64,000 nt of DNA, from contig JAZGUH010000360.1 of the NCBI GenBank assembly GCA_037893225.1, forward strand, positions 2,034,398 to 2,098,397. The letters run 5' to 3'. Origin of the DNA: Hippasteria phrygiana (lineage: Eukaryota > Echinodermata > Asteroidea > Valvatida > Goniasteridae). Positions within the stretch are counted from its first letter, which is position 1; each line of letters opens with the position of its first letter. Made by a program: the position numbers and the translations under genes. The notes under the pieces were generated by a model. That model was given only the letters and a program-made list of their open reading frames with translations. It was not told the DNA's origin and did no database searches. Shown here in pieces: positions 49,110 through 63,000 of this stretch.

Positions 49110-51745
49110 CAGCGATGTGCTCGAAACTGGACGTGGAGTGTTCAAAAAATTCGAAACATTTTTTTCAGCGATGTGCTCGAAACTGGCCCTGGGGTGTTCA
49201 GAACACTCCATACGCCGAGCTAGGCGCGTTGGTTATGTTGAAATGCCAATTGGAGAGAAAACAATTTGAAACCTTTTTTTCACCGATGTGCTCGAAACTG
49301 GACGTGGAGTGTTCAAAAAATTCGAAACATTGTTTTCAGCGATGTGCTCGAAACTAGCCCTGGGTTATTCAGAACACTCCATACGCCGCCCTGGGCGCGT
49401 TGGTTATGTTGAAATGCCAATTGGAGAGAAAAAAATTCGGAACTTTTTTTCAGCGATGTGCTCGAAACTGGCCCTGGGGTGTTCAGAACACTCTATACGC
49501 CGCCCTGGGCGCGTTGGTTATGTTGAACTGCCAATTGGAGAGAACAAAATTCGAAACATTTTTTTCAGCGATGTGCTCCAAACTGGCCCTGGGGTGTTCA
49601 GAACACTCCATACGCCGAGCTAGGCGCGTTGGTTTTGTTGAAATGCCAATTGGAGAGAAAATAAATTTAGAACTTTTTTTCAGCGATGTGCTCGAAACTG
49701 GCCCTGCGGTATTCAGAACACTCGCTACGCCGCCCTGGGCGCGTTGGTTATGTTGAACTGCCAATTGGAGAGAAAAAAATTGGAAACATTTTTTTCAGCG
49801 ATGTGCTCGAAACTGGCCCTGGGGTGTTCAGAACACTCCATACGCCGAGCTAGGCGCGTTGGTTTTGTTGAAATGCCAATTGGAGAGAAAATAAATTTAG
49901 AACTTTTTTTCAGCGATGTGCTCGAAACTGGCCCTGCGGTATTCAGAACACTCGCTACGCCGCCCTGGGCGCGTTGGTTATGTTGAACTGCCAATTGGAG
50001 AGAAAAAAATTGGAAACATTTTTTTCAGCGATGTGCTCGAAACTGGCCCTGGGGTGTTCAGAACACTCCATACGCCGAGCTAGGCGCGTTGGTTTTGTTG
50101 AAATGCCAATTGGAGAGAAAATAAATTTAGAACTTTTTTTCAGCGATGTGCTCGAAACTGGCCCTGCGGTATTCAGAACACTCGATACGCCGCCCTGGGC
50201 GCGTTGGTTATGTTGAACTGCCAATTGGAGAGAAAAAAATTCGAAACATTTTTTTCAGCGATGTGCTCGAAACTGGCCCTGGGGTGTTCAGAACACTCCA
50301 TACGCCGAGCTAGGCGCGTTGGTTTTGTTGAAATGCCAATTGGAGAGAAAATAAATTTAGAACTTTTTTTCAGCGATGTGCTCGAAACTGGCCCTGCGGT
50401 ATTCAAAACACTCGATACGCCGCCCTGGGCGCGTTGGTTATGTTGAACTGCCAATTGGAGAGAAAAAAATTCGAAACATTTTTTTCAGCGATGTGCTCGA
50501 AACTGGCCCTGGGGTGTTCAGAACACTCCATACGCCGAGCTAGGCGCGTTGGTTTTGTTGAAATGCCAATTGGAGAGAAAATAAATTTAGAACTTTTTTT
50601 CAGCGATGTGCTCGAAACTGGCCCTGCGGTATTCAGAACACTCGATACGCCGCCCTGGGCGCGTTGGTTATGTTGAACTGCCAATTGGAGAGAAAAAAAT
50701 TCGAAACGTTTTTTTCAGCGATGTGCTCGAAACTGGACGTGGAGTGTTCAAAAAATTCGAAACATTTTTTTCAGCGATGTGCTCGAAACTGGCCCTGGGG
50801 TGTTCAGAACACTCCATACGCCGAGCTAGGCGCGTTGGTTATGTTGAAATGCCAATTGGAGAGAAAACAATTTGAAACCTTTTTTTCACCGATGTGCTCG
50901 AAACTGGACGTGGAGTGTTCAAAAAATTCGAAACATTGTTTTCAGCGATGTGCTCGAAACTGGCCCTGGGGTATTCAGAACACTCCATACGCCGCCCTGG
51001 GCGCGTTGGTTATGTTGAAATGCCAATTGGAGAGAAAAAAATTAGGAACTTTTTTTCAGCGATGTGCTCGAAACTGGCCCTGGGGTGTTCAGAACACTCT
51101 ATACGCCGCCCTGGGCGCGTTGGTTATGTTGAAATGCCAATTGGAGAGAAAAAAATTAGGAACTTTTTTTCAGCGATGTGCTCGAAACTGGCCCTGGGGT
51201 GTTCAGAACACTCTATACGCCGCCCTGGGCGCGTTGGTTATGTTGAACTGCCAATTGGAGAGAAAAAAATTCGAAACATTTTTTTCAGCGATGTGCTCCA
51301 AACTGGCCCTGGGGTGTTCAGAACACTCCATACGCCGAGCTAGGCGCGTTGGTTTTGTTGAAATGCCAATTGGAGAGAAAATAAATTTAGAACTTTTTTT
51401 CAGCGATGTGCTCGAAACTGGCCCTGCGGTATTCAGAACACTCGATACGCCGACCTGGGCGCGTTGGTTATGTTGAACTGCCAATTGGAGAGAAAACAAT
51501 TCGAAACATTTTTTTCAGCGATGTGCTCGAAACTGGCCCTGGGGTGTTCAGAACACTCCATACGCCGAGCTAGGCGCGTTGGTTTTGTTGAAATGCCAAT
51601 TGGAGAGAAAATAAATTTAGAACTTTTTTTCAGCGATGTGCTCGAAACTGGCCCTGCGGTATTCAGAACACTCGATACGCCGCCCTGGGCGCGTTGGTTA
51701 TGTTGAACTGCCAATTGGAGAGAAACAAATTCGAAACGTTTTTTT
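49110..51745 (+). repeat. 2,636-bp higher-order repeat, copy 1
   Basis: It has 25 units: eighteen of 115 bp, three of 114 bp and four of 56 bp, which sum to 2,636. It is made of a 1,606-bp part (s1 at 49110) and a 1,030-bp part (s1 at 50716). Markers are gagaacaaaatt near 49,540, two tandem ctcgctacgcc/attggaaac dimers, gtattcaaaacac near 50,402, and two consecutive attaggaac units. Confidence 0.93.
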
Positions 51746-54381
51746 CAGCGATGTGCTCGAAACTGGACGTGGAGTGTTCAAAAAATTCGAAACATTTTTT
51801 TCAGCGATGTGCTCGAAACTGGCCCTGGGGTGTTCAGAACACTCCATACGCCGAGCTAGGCGCGTTGGTTATGTTGAAATGCCAATTGGAGAGAAAACAA
51901 TTTGAAACCTTTTTTTCACCGATGTGCTCGAAACTGGACGTGGAGTGTTCAAAAAATTCGAAACATTGTTTTCAGCGATGTGCTCGAAACTAGCCCTGGG
52001 TTATTCAGAACACTCCATACGCCGCCCTGGGCGCGTTGGTTATGTTGAAATGCCAATTGGAGAGAAAAAAATTCGGAACTTTTTTTCAGCGATGTGCTCG
52101 AAACTGGCCCTGGGGTGTTCAGAACACTCTATACGCCGCCCTGGGCGCGTTGGTTATGTTGAACTGCCAATTGGAGAGAACAAAATTCGAAACATTTTTT
52201 TCAGCGATGTGCTCCAAACTGGCCCTGGGGTGTTCAGAACACTCCATACGCCGAGCTAGGCGCGTTGGTTTTGTTGAAATGCCAATTGGAGAGAAAATAA
52301 ATTTAGAACTTTTTTTCAGCGATGTGCTCGAAACTGGCCCTGCGGTATTCAGAACACTCGCTACGCCGCCCTGGGCGCGTTGGTTATGTTGAACTGCCAA
52401 TTGGAGAGAAAAAAATTGGAAACATTTTTTTCAGCGATGTGCTCGAAACTGGCCCTGGGGTGTTCAGAACACTCCATACGCCGAGCTAGGCGCGTTGGTT
52501 TTGTTGAAATGCCAATTGGAGAGAAAATAAATTTAGAACTTTTTTTCAGCGATGTGCTCGAAACTGGCCCTGCGGTATTCAGAACACTCGCTACGCCGCC
52601 CTGGGCGCGTTGGTTATGTTGAACTGCCAATTGGAGAGAAAAAAATTGGAAACATTTTTTTCAGCGATGTGCTCGAAACTGGCCCTGGGGTGTTCAGAAC
52701 ACTCCATACGCCGAGCTAGGCGCGTTGGTTTTGTTGAAATGCCAATTGGAGAGAAAATAAATTTAGAACTTTTTTTCAGCGATGTGCTCGAAACTGGCCC
52801 TGCGGTATTCAGAACACTCGATACGCCGCCCTGGGCGCGTTGGTTATGTTGAACTGCCAATTGGAGAGAAAAAAATTCGAAACATTTTTTTCAGCGATGT
52901 GCTCGAAACTGGCCCTGGGGTGTTCAGAACACTCCATACGCCGAGCTAGGCGCGTTGGTTTTGTTGAAATGCCAATTGGAGAGAAAATAAATTTAGAACT
53001 TTTTTTCAGCGATGTGCTCGAAACTGGCCCTGCGGTATTCAAAACACTCGATACGCCGCCCTGGGCGCGTTGGTTATGTTGAACTGCCAATTGGAGAGAA
53101 AAAAATTCGAAACATTTTTTTCAGCGATGTGCTCGAAACTGGCCCTGGGGTGTTCAGAACACTCCATACGCCGAGCTAGGCGCGTTGGTTTTGTTGAAAT
53201 GCCAATTGGAGAGAAAATAAATTTAGAACTTTTTTTCAGCGATGTGCTCGAAACTGGCCCTGCGGTATTCAGAACACTCGATACGCCGCCCTGGGCGCGT
53301 TGGTTATGTTGAACTGCCAATTGGAGAGAAAAAAATTCGAAACGTTTTTTTCAGCGATGTGCTCGAAACTGGACGTGGAGTGTTCAAAAAATTCGAAACA
53401 TTTTTTTCAGCGATGTGCTCGAAACTGGCCCTGGGGTGTTCAGAACACTCCATACGCCGAGCTAGGCGCGTTGGTTATGTTGAAATGCCAATTGGAGAGA
53501 AAACAATTTGAAACCTTTTTTTCACCGATGTGCTCGAAACTGGACGTGGAGTGTTCAAAAAATTCGAAACATTGTTTTCAGCGATGTGCTCGAAACTGGC
53601 CCTGGGGTATTCAGAACACTCCATACGCCGCCCTGGGCGCGTTGGTTATGTTGAAATGCCAATTGGAGAGAAAAAAATTAGGAACTTTTTTTCAGCGATG
53701 TGCTCGAAACTGGCCCTGGGGTGTTCAGAACACTCTATACGCCGCCCTGGGCGCGTTGGTTATGTTGAAATGCCAATTGGAGAGAAAAAAATTAGGAACT
53801 TTTTTTCAGCGATGTGCTCGAAACTGGCCCTGGGGTGTTCAGAACACTCTATACGCCGCCCTGGGCGCGTTGGTTATGTTGAACTGCCAATTGGAGAGAA
53901 AAAAATTCGAAACATTTTTTTCAGCGATGTGCTCCAAACTGGCCCTGGGGTGTTCAGAACACTCCATACGCCGAGCTAGGCGCGTTGGTTTTGTTGAAAT
54001 GCCAATTGGAGAGAAAATAAATTTAGAACTTTTTTTCAGCGATGTGCTCGAAACTGGCCCTGCGGTATTCAGAACACTCGATACGCCGACCTGGGCGCGT
54101 TGGTTATGTTGAACTGCCAATTGGAGAGAAAACAATTCGAAACATTTTTTTCAGCGATGTGCTCGAAACTGGCCCTGGGGTGTTCAGAACACTCCATACG
54201 CCGAGCTAGGCGCGTTGGTTTTGTTGAAATGCCAATTGGAGAGAAAATAAATTTAGAACTTTTTTTCAGCGATGTGCTCGAAACTGGCCCTGCGGTATTC
54301 AGAACACTCGATACGCCGCCCTGGGCGCGTTGGTTATGTTGAACTGCCAATTGGAGAGAAACAAATTCGAAACGTTTTTTT
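51746..54381 (+). repeat. 2,636-bp higher-order repeat, copy 2
   Basis: It repeats copy 1 with the same unit order and every marker I checked. I saw no difference on inspection. Confidence 0.93.
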
Positions 54382-57017
54382 CAGCGATGTGCTCGAAACT
54401 GGACGTGGAGTGTTCAAAAAATTCGAAACATTTTTTTCAGCGATGTGCTCGAAACTGGCCCTGGGGTGTTCAGAACACTCCATACGCCGAGCTAGGCGCG
54501 TTGGTTATGTTGAAATGCCAATTGGAGAGAAAACAATTTGAAACCTTTTTTTCACCGATGTGCTCGAAACTGGACGTGGAGTGTTCAAAAAATTCGAAAC
54601 ATTGTTTTCAGCGATGTGCTCGAAACTAGCCCTGGGTTATTCAGAACACTCCATACGCCGCCCTGGGCGCGTTGGTTATGTTGAAATGCCAATTGGAGAG
54701 AAAAAAATTCGGAACTTTTTTTCAGCGATGTGCTCGAAACTGGCCCTGGGGTGTTCAGAACACTCTATACGCCGCCCTGGGCGCGTTGGTTATGTTGAAC
54801 TGCCAATTGGAGAGAACAAAATTCGAAACATTTTTTTCAGCGATGTGCTCCAAACTGGCCCTGGGGTGTTCAGAACACTCCATACGCCGAGCTAGGCGCG
54901 TTGGTTTTGTTGAAATGCCAATTGGAGAGAAAATAAATTTAGAACTTTTTTTCAGCGATGTGCTCGAAACTGGCCCTGCGGTATTCAGAACACTCGCTAC
55001 GCCGCCCTGGGCGCGTTGGTTATGTTGAACTGCCAATTGGAGAGAAAAAAATTGGAAACATTTTTTTCAGCGATGTGCTCGAAACTGGCCCTGGGGTGTT
55101 CAGAACACTCCATACGCCGAGCTAGGCGCGTTGGTTTTGTTGAAATGCCAATTGGAGAGAAAATAAATTTAGAACTTTTTTTCAGCGATGTGCTCGAAAC
55201 TGGCCCTGCGGTATTCAGAACACTCGCTACGCCGCCCTGGGCGCGTTGGTTATGTTGAACTGCCAATTGGAGAGAAAAAAATTGGAAACATTTTTTTCAG
55301 CGATGTGCTCGAAACTGGCCCTGGGGTGTTCAGAACACTCCATACGCCGAGCTAGGCGCGTTGGTTTTGTTGAAATGCCAATTGGAGAGAAAATAAATTT
55401 AGAACTTTTTTTCAGCGATGTGCTCGAAACTGGCCCTGCGGTATTCAGAACACTCGATACGCCGCCCTGGGCGCGTTGGTTATGTTGAACTGCCAATTGG
55501 AGAGAAAAAAATTCGAAACATTTTTTTCAGCGATGTGCTCGAAACTGGCCCTGGGGTGTTCAGAACACTCCATACGCCGAGCTAGGCGCGTTGGTTTTGT
55601 TGAAATGCCAATTGGAGAGAAAATAAATTTAGAACTTTTTTTCAGCGATGTGCTCGAAACTGGCCCTGCGGTATTCAAAACACTCGATACGCCGCCCTGG
55701 GCGCGTTGGTTATGTTGAACTGCCAATTGGAGAGAAAAAAATTCGAAACATTTTTTTCAGCGATGTGCTCGAAACTGGCCCTGGGGTGTTCAGAACACTC
55801 CATACGCCGAGCTAGGCGCGTTGGTTTTGTTGAAATGCCAATTGGAGAGAAAATAAATTTAGAACTTTTTTTCAGCGATGTGCTCGAAACTGGCCCTGCG
55901 GTATTCAGAACACTCGATACGCCGCCCTGGGCGCGTTGGTTATGTTGAACTGCCAATTGGAGAGAAAAAAATTCGAAACGTTTTTTTCAGCGATGTGCTC
56001 GAAACTGGACGTGGAGTGTTCAAAAAATTCGAAACATTTTTTTCAGCGATGTGCTCGAAACTGGCCCTGGGGTGTTCAGAACACTCCATACGCCGAGCTA
56101 GGCGCGTTGGTTATGTTGAAATGCCAATTGGAGAGAAAACAATTTGAAACCTTTTTTTCACCGATGTGCTCGAAACTGGACGTGGAGTGTTCAAAAAATT
56201 CGAAACATTGTTTTCAGCGATGTGCTCGAAACTGGCCCTGGGGTATTCAGAACACTCCATACGCCGCCCTGGGCGCGTTGGTTATGTTGAAATGCCAATT
56301 GGAGAGAAAAAAATTAGGAACTTTTTTTCAGCGATGTGCTCGAAACTGGCCCTGGGGTGTTCAGAACACTCTATACGCCGCCCTGGGCGCGTTGGTTATG
56401 TTGAAATGCCAATTGGAGAGAAAAAAATTAGGAACTTTTTTTCAGCGATGTGCTCGAAACTGGCCCTGGGGTGTTCAGAACACTCTATACGCCGCCCTGG
56501 GCGCGTTGGTTATGTTGAACTGCCAATTGGAGAGAAAAAAATTCGAAACATTTTTTTCAGCGATGTGCTCCAAACTGGCCCTGGGGTGTTCAGAACACTC
56601 CATACGCCGAGCTAGGCGCGTTGGTTTTGTTGAAATGCCAATTGGAGAGAAAATAAATTTAGAACTTTTTTTCAGCGATGTGCTCGAAACTGGCCCTGCG
56701 GTATTCAGAACACTCGATACGCCGACCTGGGCGCGTTGGTTATGTTGAACTGCCAATTGGAGAGAAAACAATTCGAAACATTTTTTTCAGCGATGTGCTC
56801 GAAACTGGCCCTGGGGTGTTCAGAACACTCCATACGCCGAGCTAGGCGCGTTGGTTTTGTTGAAATGCCAATTGGAGAGAAAATAAATTTAGAACTTTTT
56901 TTCAGCGATGTGCTCGAAACTGGCCCTGCGGTATTCAGAACACTCGATACGCCGCCCTGGGCGCGTTGGTTATGTTGAACTGCCAATTGGAGAGAAACAA
57001 ATTCGAAACGTTTTTTT
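54382..57017 (+). repeat. 2,636-bp higher-order repeat, copy 3
   Basis: It has the same unit order and markers, including gagaacaaaatt near 54,812. No difference from copies 1 and 2 was seen on inspection. Confidence 0.93.
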
Positions 57018-59653
57018 CAGCGATGTGCTCGAAACTGGACGTGGAGTGTTCAAAAAATTCGAAACATTTTTTTCAGCGATGTGCTCGAAACTGGCCCTGG
57101 GGTGTTCAGAACACTCCATACGCCGAGCTAGGCGCGTTGGTTATGTTGAAATGCCAATTGGAGAGAAAACAATTTGAAACCTTTTTTTCACCGATGTGCT
57201 CGAAACTGGACGTGGAGTGTTCAAAAAATTCGAAACATTGTTTTCAGCGATGTGCTCGAAACTAGCCCTGGGTTATTCAGAACACTCCATACGCCGCCCT
57301 GGGCGCGTTGGTTATGTTGAAATGCCAATTGGAGAGAAAAAAATTCGGAACTTTTTTTCAGCGATGTGCTCGAAACTGGCCCTGGGGTGTTCAGAACACT
57401 CTATACGCCGCCCTGGGCGCGTTGGTTATGTTGAACTGCCAATTGGAGAGAACAAAATTCGAAACATTTTTTTCAGCGATGTGCTCCAAACTGGCCCTGG
57501 GGTGTTCAGAACACTCCATACGCCGAGCTAGGCGCGTTGGTTTTGTTGAAATGCCAATTGGAGAGAAAATAAATTTAGAACTTTTTTTCAGCGATGTGCT
57601 CGAAACTGGCCCTGCGGTATTCAGAACACTCGCTACGCCGCCCTGGGCGCGTTGGTTATGTTGAACTGCCAATTGGAGAGAAAAAAATTGGAAACATTTT
57701 TTTCAGCGATGTGCTCGAAACTGGCCCTGGGGTGTTCAGAACACTCCATACGCCGAGCTAGGCGCGTTGGTTTTGTTGAAATGCCAATTGGAGAGAAAAT
57801 AAATTTAGAACTTTTTTTCAGCGATGTGCTCGAAACTGGCCCTGCGGTATTCAGAACACTCGCTACGCCGCCCTGGGCGCGTTGGTTATGTTGAACTGCC
57901 AATTGGAGAGAAAAAAATTGGAAACATTTTTTTCAGCGATGTGCTCGAAACTGGCCCTGGGGTGTTCAGAACACTCCATACGCCGAGCTAGGCGCGTTGG
58001 TTTTGTTGAAATGCCAATTGGAGAGAAAATAAATTTAGAACTTTTTTTCAGCGATGTGCTCGAAACTGGCCCTGCGGTATTCAGAACACTCGATACGCCG
58101 CCCTGGGCGCGTTGGTTATGTTGAACTGCCAATTGGAGAGAAAAAAATTCGAAACATTTTTTTCAGCGATGTGCTCGAAACTGGCCCTGGGGTGTTCAGA
58201 ACACTCCATACGCCGAGCTAGGCGCGTTGGTTTTGTTGAAATGCCAATTGGAGAGAAAATAAATTTAGAACTTTTTTTCAGCGATGTGCTCGAAACTGGC
58301 CCTGCGGTATTCAAAACACTCGATACGCCGCCCTGGGCGCGTTGGTTATGTTGAACTGCCAATTGGAGAGAAAAAAATTCGAAACATTTTTTTCAGCGAT
58401 GTGCTCGAAACTGGCCCTGGGGTGTTCAGAACACTCCATACGCCGAGCTAGGCGCGTTGGTTTTGTTGAAATGCCAATTGGAGAGAAAATAAATTTAGAA
58501 CTTTTTTTCAGCGATGTGCTCGAAACTGGCCCTGCGGTATTCAGAACACTCGATACGCCGCCCTGGGCGCGTTGGTTATGTTGAACTGCCAATTGGAGAG
58601 AAAAAAATTCGAAACGTTTTTTTCAGCGATGTGCTCGAAACTGGACGTGGAGTGTTCAAAAAATTCGAAACATTTTTTTCAGCGATGTGCTCGAAACTGG
58701 CCCTGGGGTGTTCAGAACACTCCATACGCCGAGCTAGGCGCGTTGGTTATGTTGAAATGCCAATTGGAGAGAAAACAATTTGAAACCTTTTTTTCACCGA
58801 TGTGCTCGAAACTGGACGTGGAGTGTTCAAAAAATTCGAAACATTGTTTTCAGCGATGTGCTCGAAACTGGCCCTGGGGTATTCAGAACACTCCATACGC
58901 CGCCCTGGGCGCGTTGGTTATGTTGAAATGCCAATTGGAGAGAAAAAAATTAGGAACTTTTTTTCAGCGATGTGCTCGAAACTGGCCCTGGGGTGTTCAG
59001 AACACTCTATACGCCGCCCTGGGCGCGTTGGTTATGTTGAAATGCCAATTGGAGAGAAAAAAATTAGGAACTTTTTTTCAGCGATGTGCTCGAAACTGGC
59101 CCTGGGGTGTTCAGAACACTCTATACGCCGCCCTGGGCGCGTTGGTTATGTTGAACTGCCAATTGGAGAGAAAAAAATTCGAAACATTTTTTTCAGCGAT
59201 GTGCTCCAAACTGGCCCTGGGGTGTTCAGAACACTCCATACGCCGAGCTAGGCGCGTTGGTTTTGTTGAAATGCCAATTGGAGAGAAAATAAATTTAGAA
59301 CTTTTTTTCAGCGATGTGCTCGAAACTGGCCCTGCGGTATTCAGAACACTCGATACGCCGACCTGGGCGCGTTGGTTATGTTGAACTGCCAATTGGAGAG
59401 AAAACAATTCGAAACATTTTTTTCAGCGATGTGCTCGAAACTGGCCCTGGGGTGTTCAGAACACTCCATACGCCGAGCTAGGCGCGTTGGTTTTGTTGAA
59501 ATGCCAATTGGAGAGAAAATAAATTTAGAACTTTTTTTCAGCGATGTGCTCGAAACTGGCCCTGCGGTATTCAGAACACTCGATACGCCGCCCTGGGCGC
59601 GTTGGTTATGTTGAACTGCCAATTGGAGAGAAACAAATTCGAAACGTTTTTTT
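57018..59653 (+). repeat. 2,636-bp higher-order repeat, copy 4
   Basis: This is the last complete copy, with all markers (gagaacaaaatt near 57,448; doubled attaggaac unit near 58,860-59,085). Confidence 0.93.
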
Positions 59654-59994
59654 CAGCGATGTGCTCGAAACTGGACGTGGAGTGTTCAAAAAATTCGAAA
59701 CATTTTTTTCAGCGATGTGCTCGAAACTGGCCCTGGGGTGTTCAGAACACTCCATACGCCGAGCTAGGCGCGTTGGTTATGTTGAAATGCCAATTGGAGA
59801 GAAAACAATTTGAAACCTTTTTTTCACCGATGTGCTCGAAACTGGACGTGGAGTGTTCAAAAAATTCGAAACATTGTTTTCAGCGATGTGCTCGAAACTA
59901 GCCCTGGGTTATTCAGAACACTCCATACGCCGCCCTGGGCGCGTTGGTTATGTTGAAATGCCAATTGGAGAGAAAAAAATTCGGAACTTTTTTT
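59654..59994 (+). repeat. 2,636-bp higher-order repeat, truncated copy 5
   Basis: It holds the first four units only (56, 115, 56, 114 bp). The D unit with ctagccctgggttattc and ttcggaac ends normally, and the sequence then changes to the flank type. Confidence 0.92.
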
Positions 59995-60050
59995 CAGCGA
60001 TGTGCTCGAAACTGGCCCTGGGGTGTTCAGAACACTCGAAACATTTTTTT
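59995..60050 (+). repeat. Boundary hybrid short unit
   Basis: This 56-bp unit reads ggccctggggtgttcagaac and then actcgaaacattttttt. Unlike all other short units it keeps the complete GTGTTCAGAACAC dyad and joins it to cgaaac through TCGA. It marks the change from the homogeneous repeat to the irregular flank. Confidence 0.9.
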
Positions 60051-63000
60051 CAGCGATGTGCTCGAAACTGGTCCTGGGGTGTTCAGAACACTCCATACGC
60101 CGAGCTAGGCGCGTTGGTTTGGTTGAAATGCCAATTGGAGAGAAAAACAATTCGGAACGTTTTTTCAGCGATGTGCTCGAAACTGGCCCTAAGGTATTCA
60201 GAACAACCCATACGCCGCCCTGGGCGCGTTGTTTTGTTGAAATGGCAATTGGAGAGAAAAAGAATTCGTAACATTTCTTTCAGCGTTGTGCTCGAAACTG
60301 GCCCTGGGGTGTTCAGAACAATCCATACGCCGAGCTAGGCGCGTTGGTTATGTTGAAATGCGAATTGGAGAGAAACAAATTCGAAATATCTTTTTCAGCG
60401 ATGTATTCGAAACTGGACGTGGGGTTTTCAAAAAAATTCGGAACTTTTTTCAGCGATGTGCTCGAAACTGGCCCTGGGGTATTCAGAACACTCCATACGC
60501 CGCCCTGGGCGCGTTGGTTTTGTTGAAATGGCAATTGGAAAGAAACAAATTCGGAACTTTTTTTCAGCGATGTGCTCGAAACTGGCCCTGGGGTGTTCAG
60601 AACACTCCATACGCCGAGCTAGGCGCGTTGGTTTTGTTGAAATGCCAATTGGAGAGAAAAACAATTCGGAACGTTTTTTCAGCGATGTGCTCGAAACTGG
60701 CCCTAAGGTATTCAGAACAACCCATACGCCGCCCTGGGCGCGTTGTTTTGTTGAAATGGCAATTGGAGAGAAAAAGAATTCGTAACATTTCTTTCAGCGA
60801 TGTGCTCGAAACTGGCCCTGGGGTGTTCAGAACAATCCATACGCCGAGCTAGGCGCGTTGGTTATGTTGAAATGCCAATTGGAGAGAAAACAAATTCGGA
60901 ACTTTTTTCAGCGATGTGCTCGAAACTGGCCCTTGCGTGTTCAGAACACTCCATACGCCGAGCTAGGCGCGTTGGTTATGTTGAAATGCCAATTGGAGAG
61001 AAAAAATTCGAAACATTTTTTCAGCGATGTGCTCGAAACTGGACGTGGAGTGTTCAAAAAATTCGAAATATTTTTTTCAGCGATGTGCTCGAAACTGGCC
61101 CTGGGGTGCTCAGAACACTCCATACGCCGAGCTAGGCGCGTTGGTTTGGTTGAAATTGCCAATTGGAGAGAAAAACAATTCGGAACGTTTTTTCAGCGAT
61201 GTGCTCGAAACTGGTCCTGGGGTGTTCAGAACACTCCATACGCCGAGCTAGGCGCGTTGGTTATGTTGAAATGCCAATTGGAGAGAAAAAATTCGAAACA
61301 TTTTTTTCAGCGATGTGCTCGAAACTGGCCATAAGGTATTCAGAACAACCCATACGCCGCCCTGGGCGCGTTGTTTTGTTGAAATGGCAATTGGAGAGAA
61401 AAAGAATTCGGAACATTTTTTTCAGCGATGTGCTCGAAAGTGGACGTGGAGTGTTAAAAAAAATCGAAATATTTTTTTCAGCGATGTGCTCGAAACTGGC
61501 CCTGGGGTGCTCAGAACACTCCATACGCCGAGCTAGGCGCGTTGGTTATGTTGAAATGCCAATTGGAGAGAAAAAATTCGAAACATTTTTTTCAGCGATG
61601 TGCTCGAAACTGGCCCTAAGGTATTCAGAACAACCCATACGCCGCCCTGGGCGCGTTGTTTTGTTGAAATGGCAATTGGAGAGAAAAAGAATTCGGAACA
61701 TTTTTTTCAGCGATGTGCTCGAAACTGGCCCTGGGGTGTTCAGAACACTCTATACGCCGAGCTAGGCGCGTTGGTTATGTTGAAATGCCAATTGGAGAGA
61801 AAAACAATTCGGAACGTTTTTTCAGCGATGTGCTCGAAATTGGCCCTAAGGTATTCAGAACAACCCATACGCCGCCCTGGGCGCGTTGTTTTGTTGAAAT
61901 GGCAATTGGAGAGAAAAAGAATTCGTAACATTTCTTTCAGCGATGTGCTCGAAACTGGCCCTGGGGTGTTCAGAACAATCCATACGCCGAGCTAGGCGCG
62001 TTGGTTATGTTGAAATGCGAATTGGAGAGAAACAAATTCGAAATATCTTTTTCAGCGATGTATTCGAAACTGGACGTGGGGTTTTCAAAAAAATTCGGAA
62101 CTTTTTTCAGCGATGTGCTCGAAACTGGCCCTGGGGTGTTCAGAACACTCTATACGCCGAGCTAGGCGCGTTGGTTATGTTGAAATGCCAATTGGAGAGA
62201 AAAAAATTCGAAACATTTTTTTCAGCGATGTGCTCGAAACTGGACGTGGAGTGTTCAAAAAATTCGAAACATTTTGTTCAGTGATGTGCTCGAAACTGGC
62301 CCTGGGGTATTCAGAACACTCGATACGCCGCCCTGGGCGCGTTGGTTTTGTTGAAATGGCAATTGGAGAGAAAAAAATTCGAAATATTTTTTTCAGCGAT
62401 GTGCTCGAAACTGGACGTGGAGTGTTCAAAAAATTCGAAACATTTTTTTCAGCGATGTGCTCGAAACTGGTCCTGGGGTGTTCAGAACACTCCATACGCC
62501 GAGCTAGGCGCGTTGGTTTGGTTGAAATGCCAATTGGAGAGAAAAACAATTCGGAACGTTTTTTCAGCGATGTGCTCGAAACTGGCCCTAAGGTATTCAG
62601 AACAACCCATACGCCGCCCTGGGCGCGTTGTTTTGTTGAAATGGCAATTGGAGAGAAAAAGAATTCGTAACATTTCTTTCAGCGATGTGCTCGAAACTGG
62701 CCCTGGGGTGTTCAGAACAATCCATACGCCGAGCTAGGCGCGTTGGTTATGTTGAAATGCGAATTGGAGAGAAACAAATTCGAAATATCTTTTTCAGCGA
62801 TGTATTCGAAACTGGACGTGGGGTTTTCAAAAAAATTCGGAACTTTTTTCAGCGATGTGCTCGAAACTGGCCCTGGGGTATTCAGAACACTCCATACGCC
62901 GAGCTAGGCGCGTTGGTTTTGTTGAAATGCCAATTGGAGAGAAAACAAATTCGGAACTTTTTTCAGCGATGTGCTCGAAACTGGCCCTTGCGTGTTCAGA

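Noticed and set aside
60286..60852. Open frames of 110-200 codons in the divergent flank, including 61163-61765 and 62685-63248
   Set aside because: They are translations of the same satellite units with single-base length changes. No domain, composition shift or unique sequence supports a gene.
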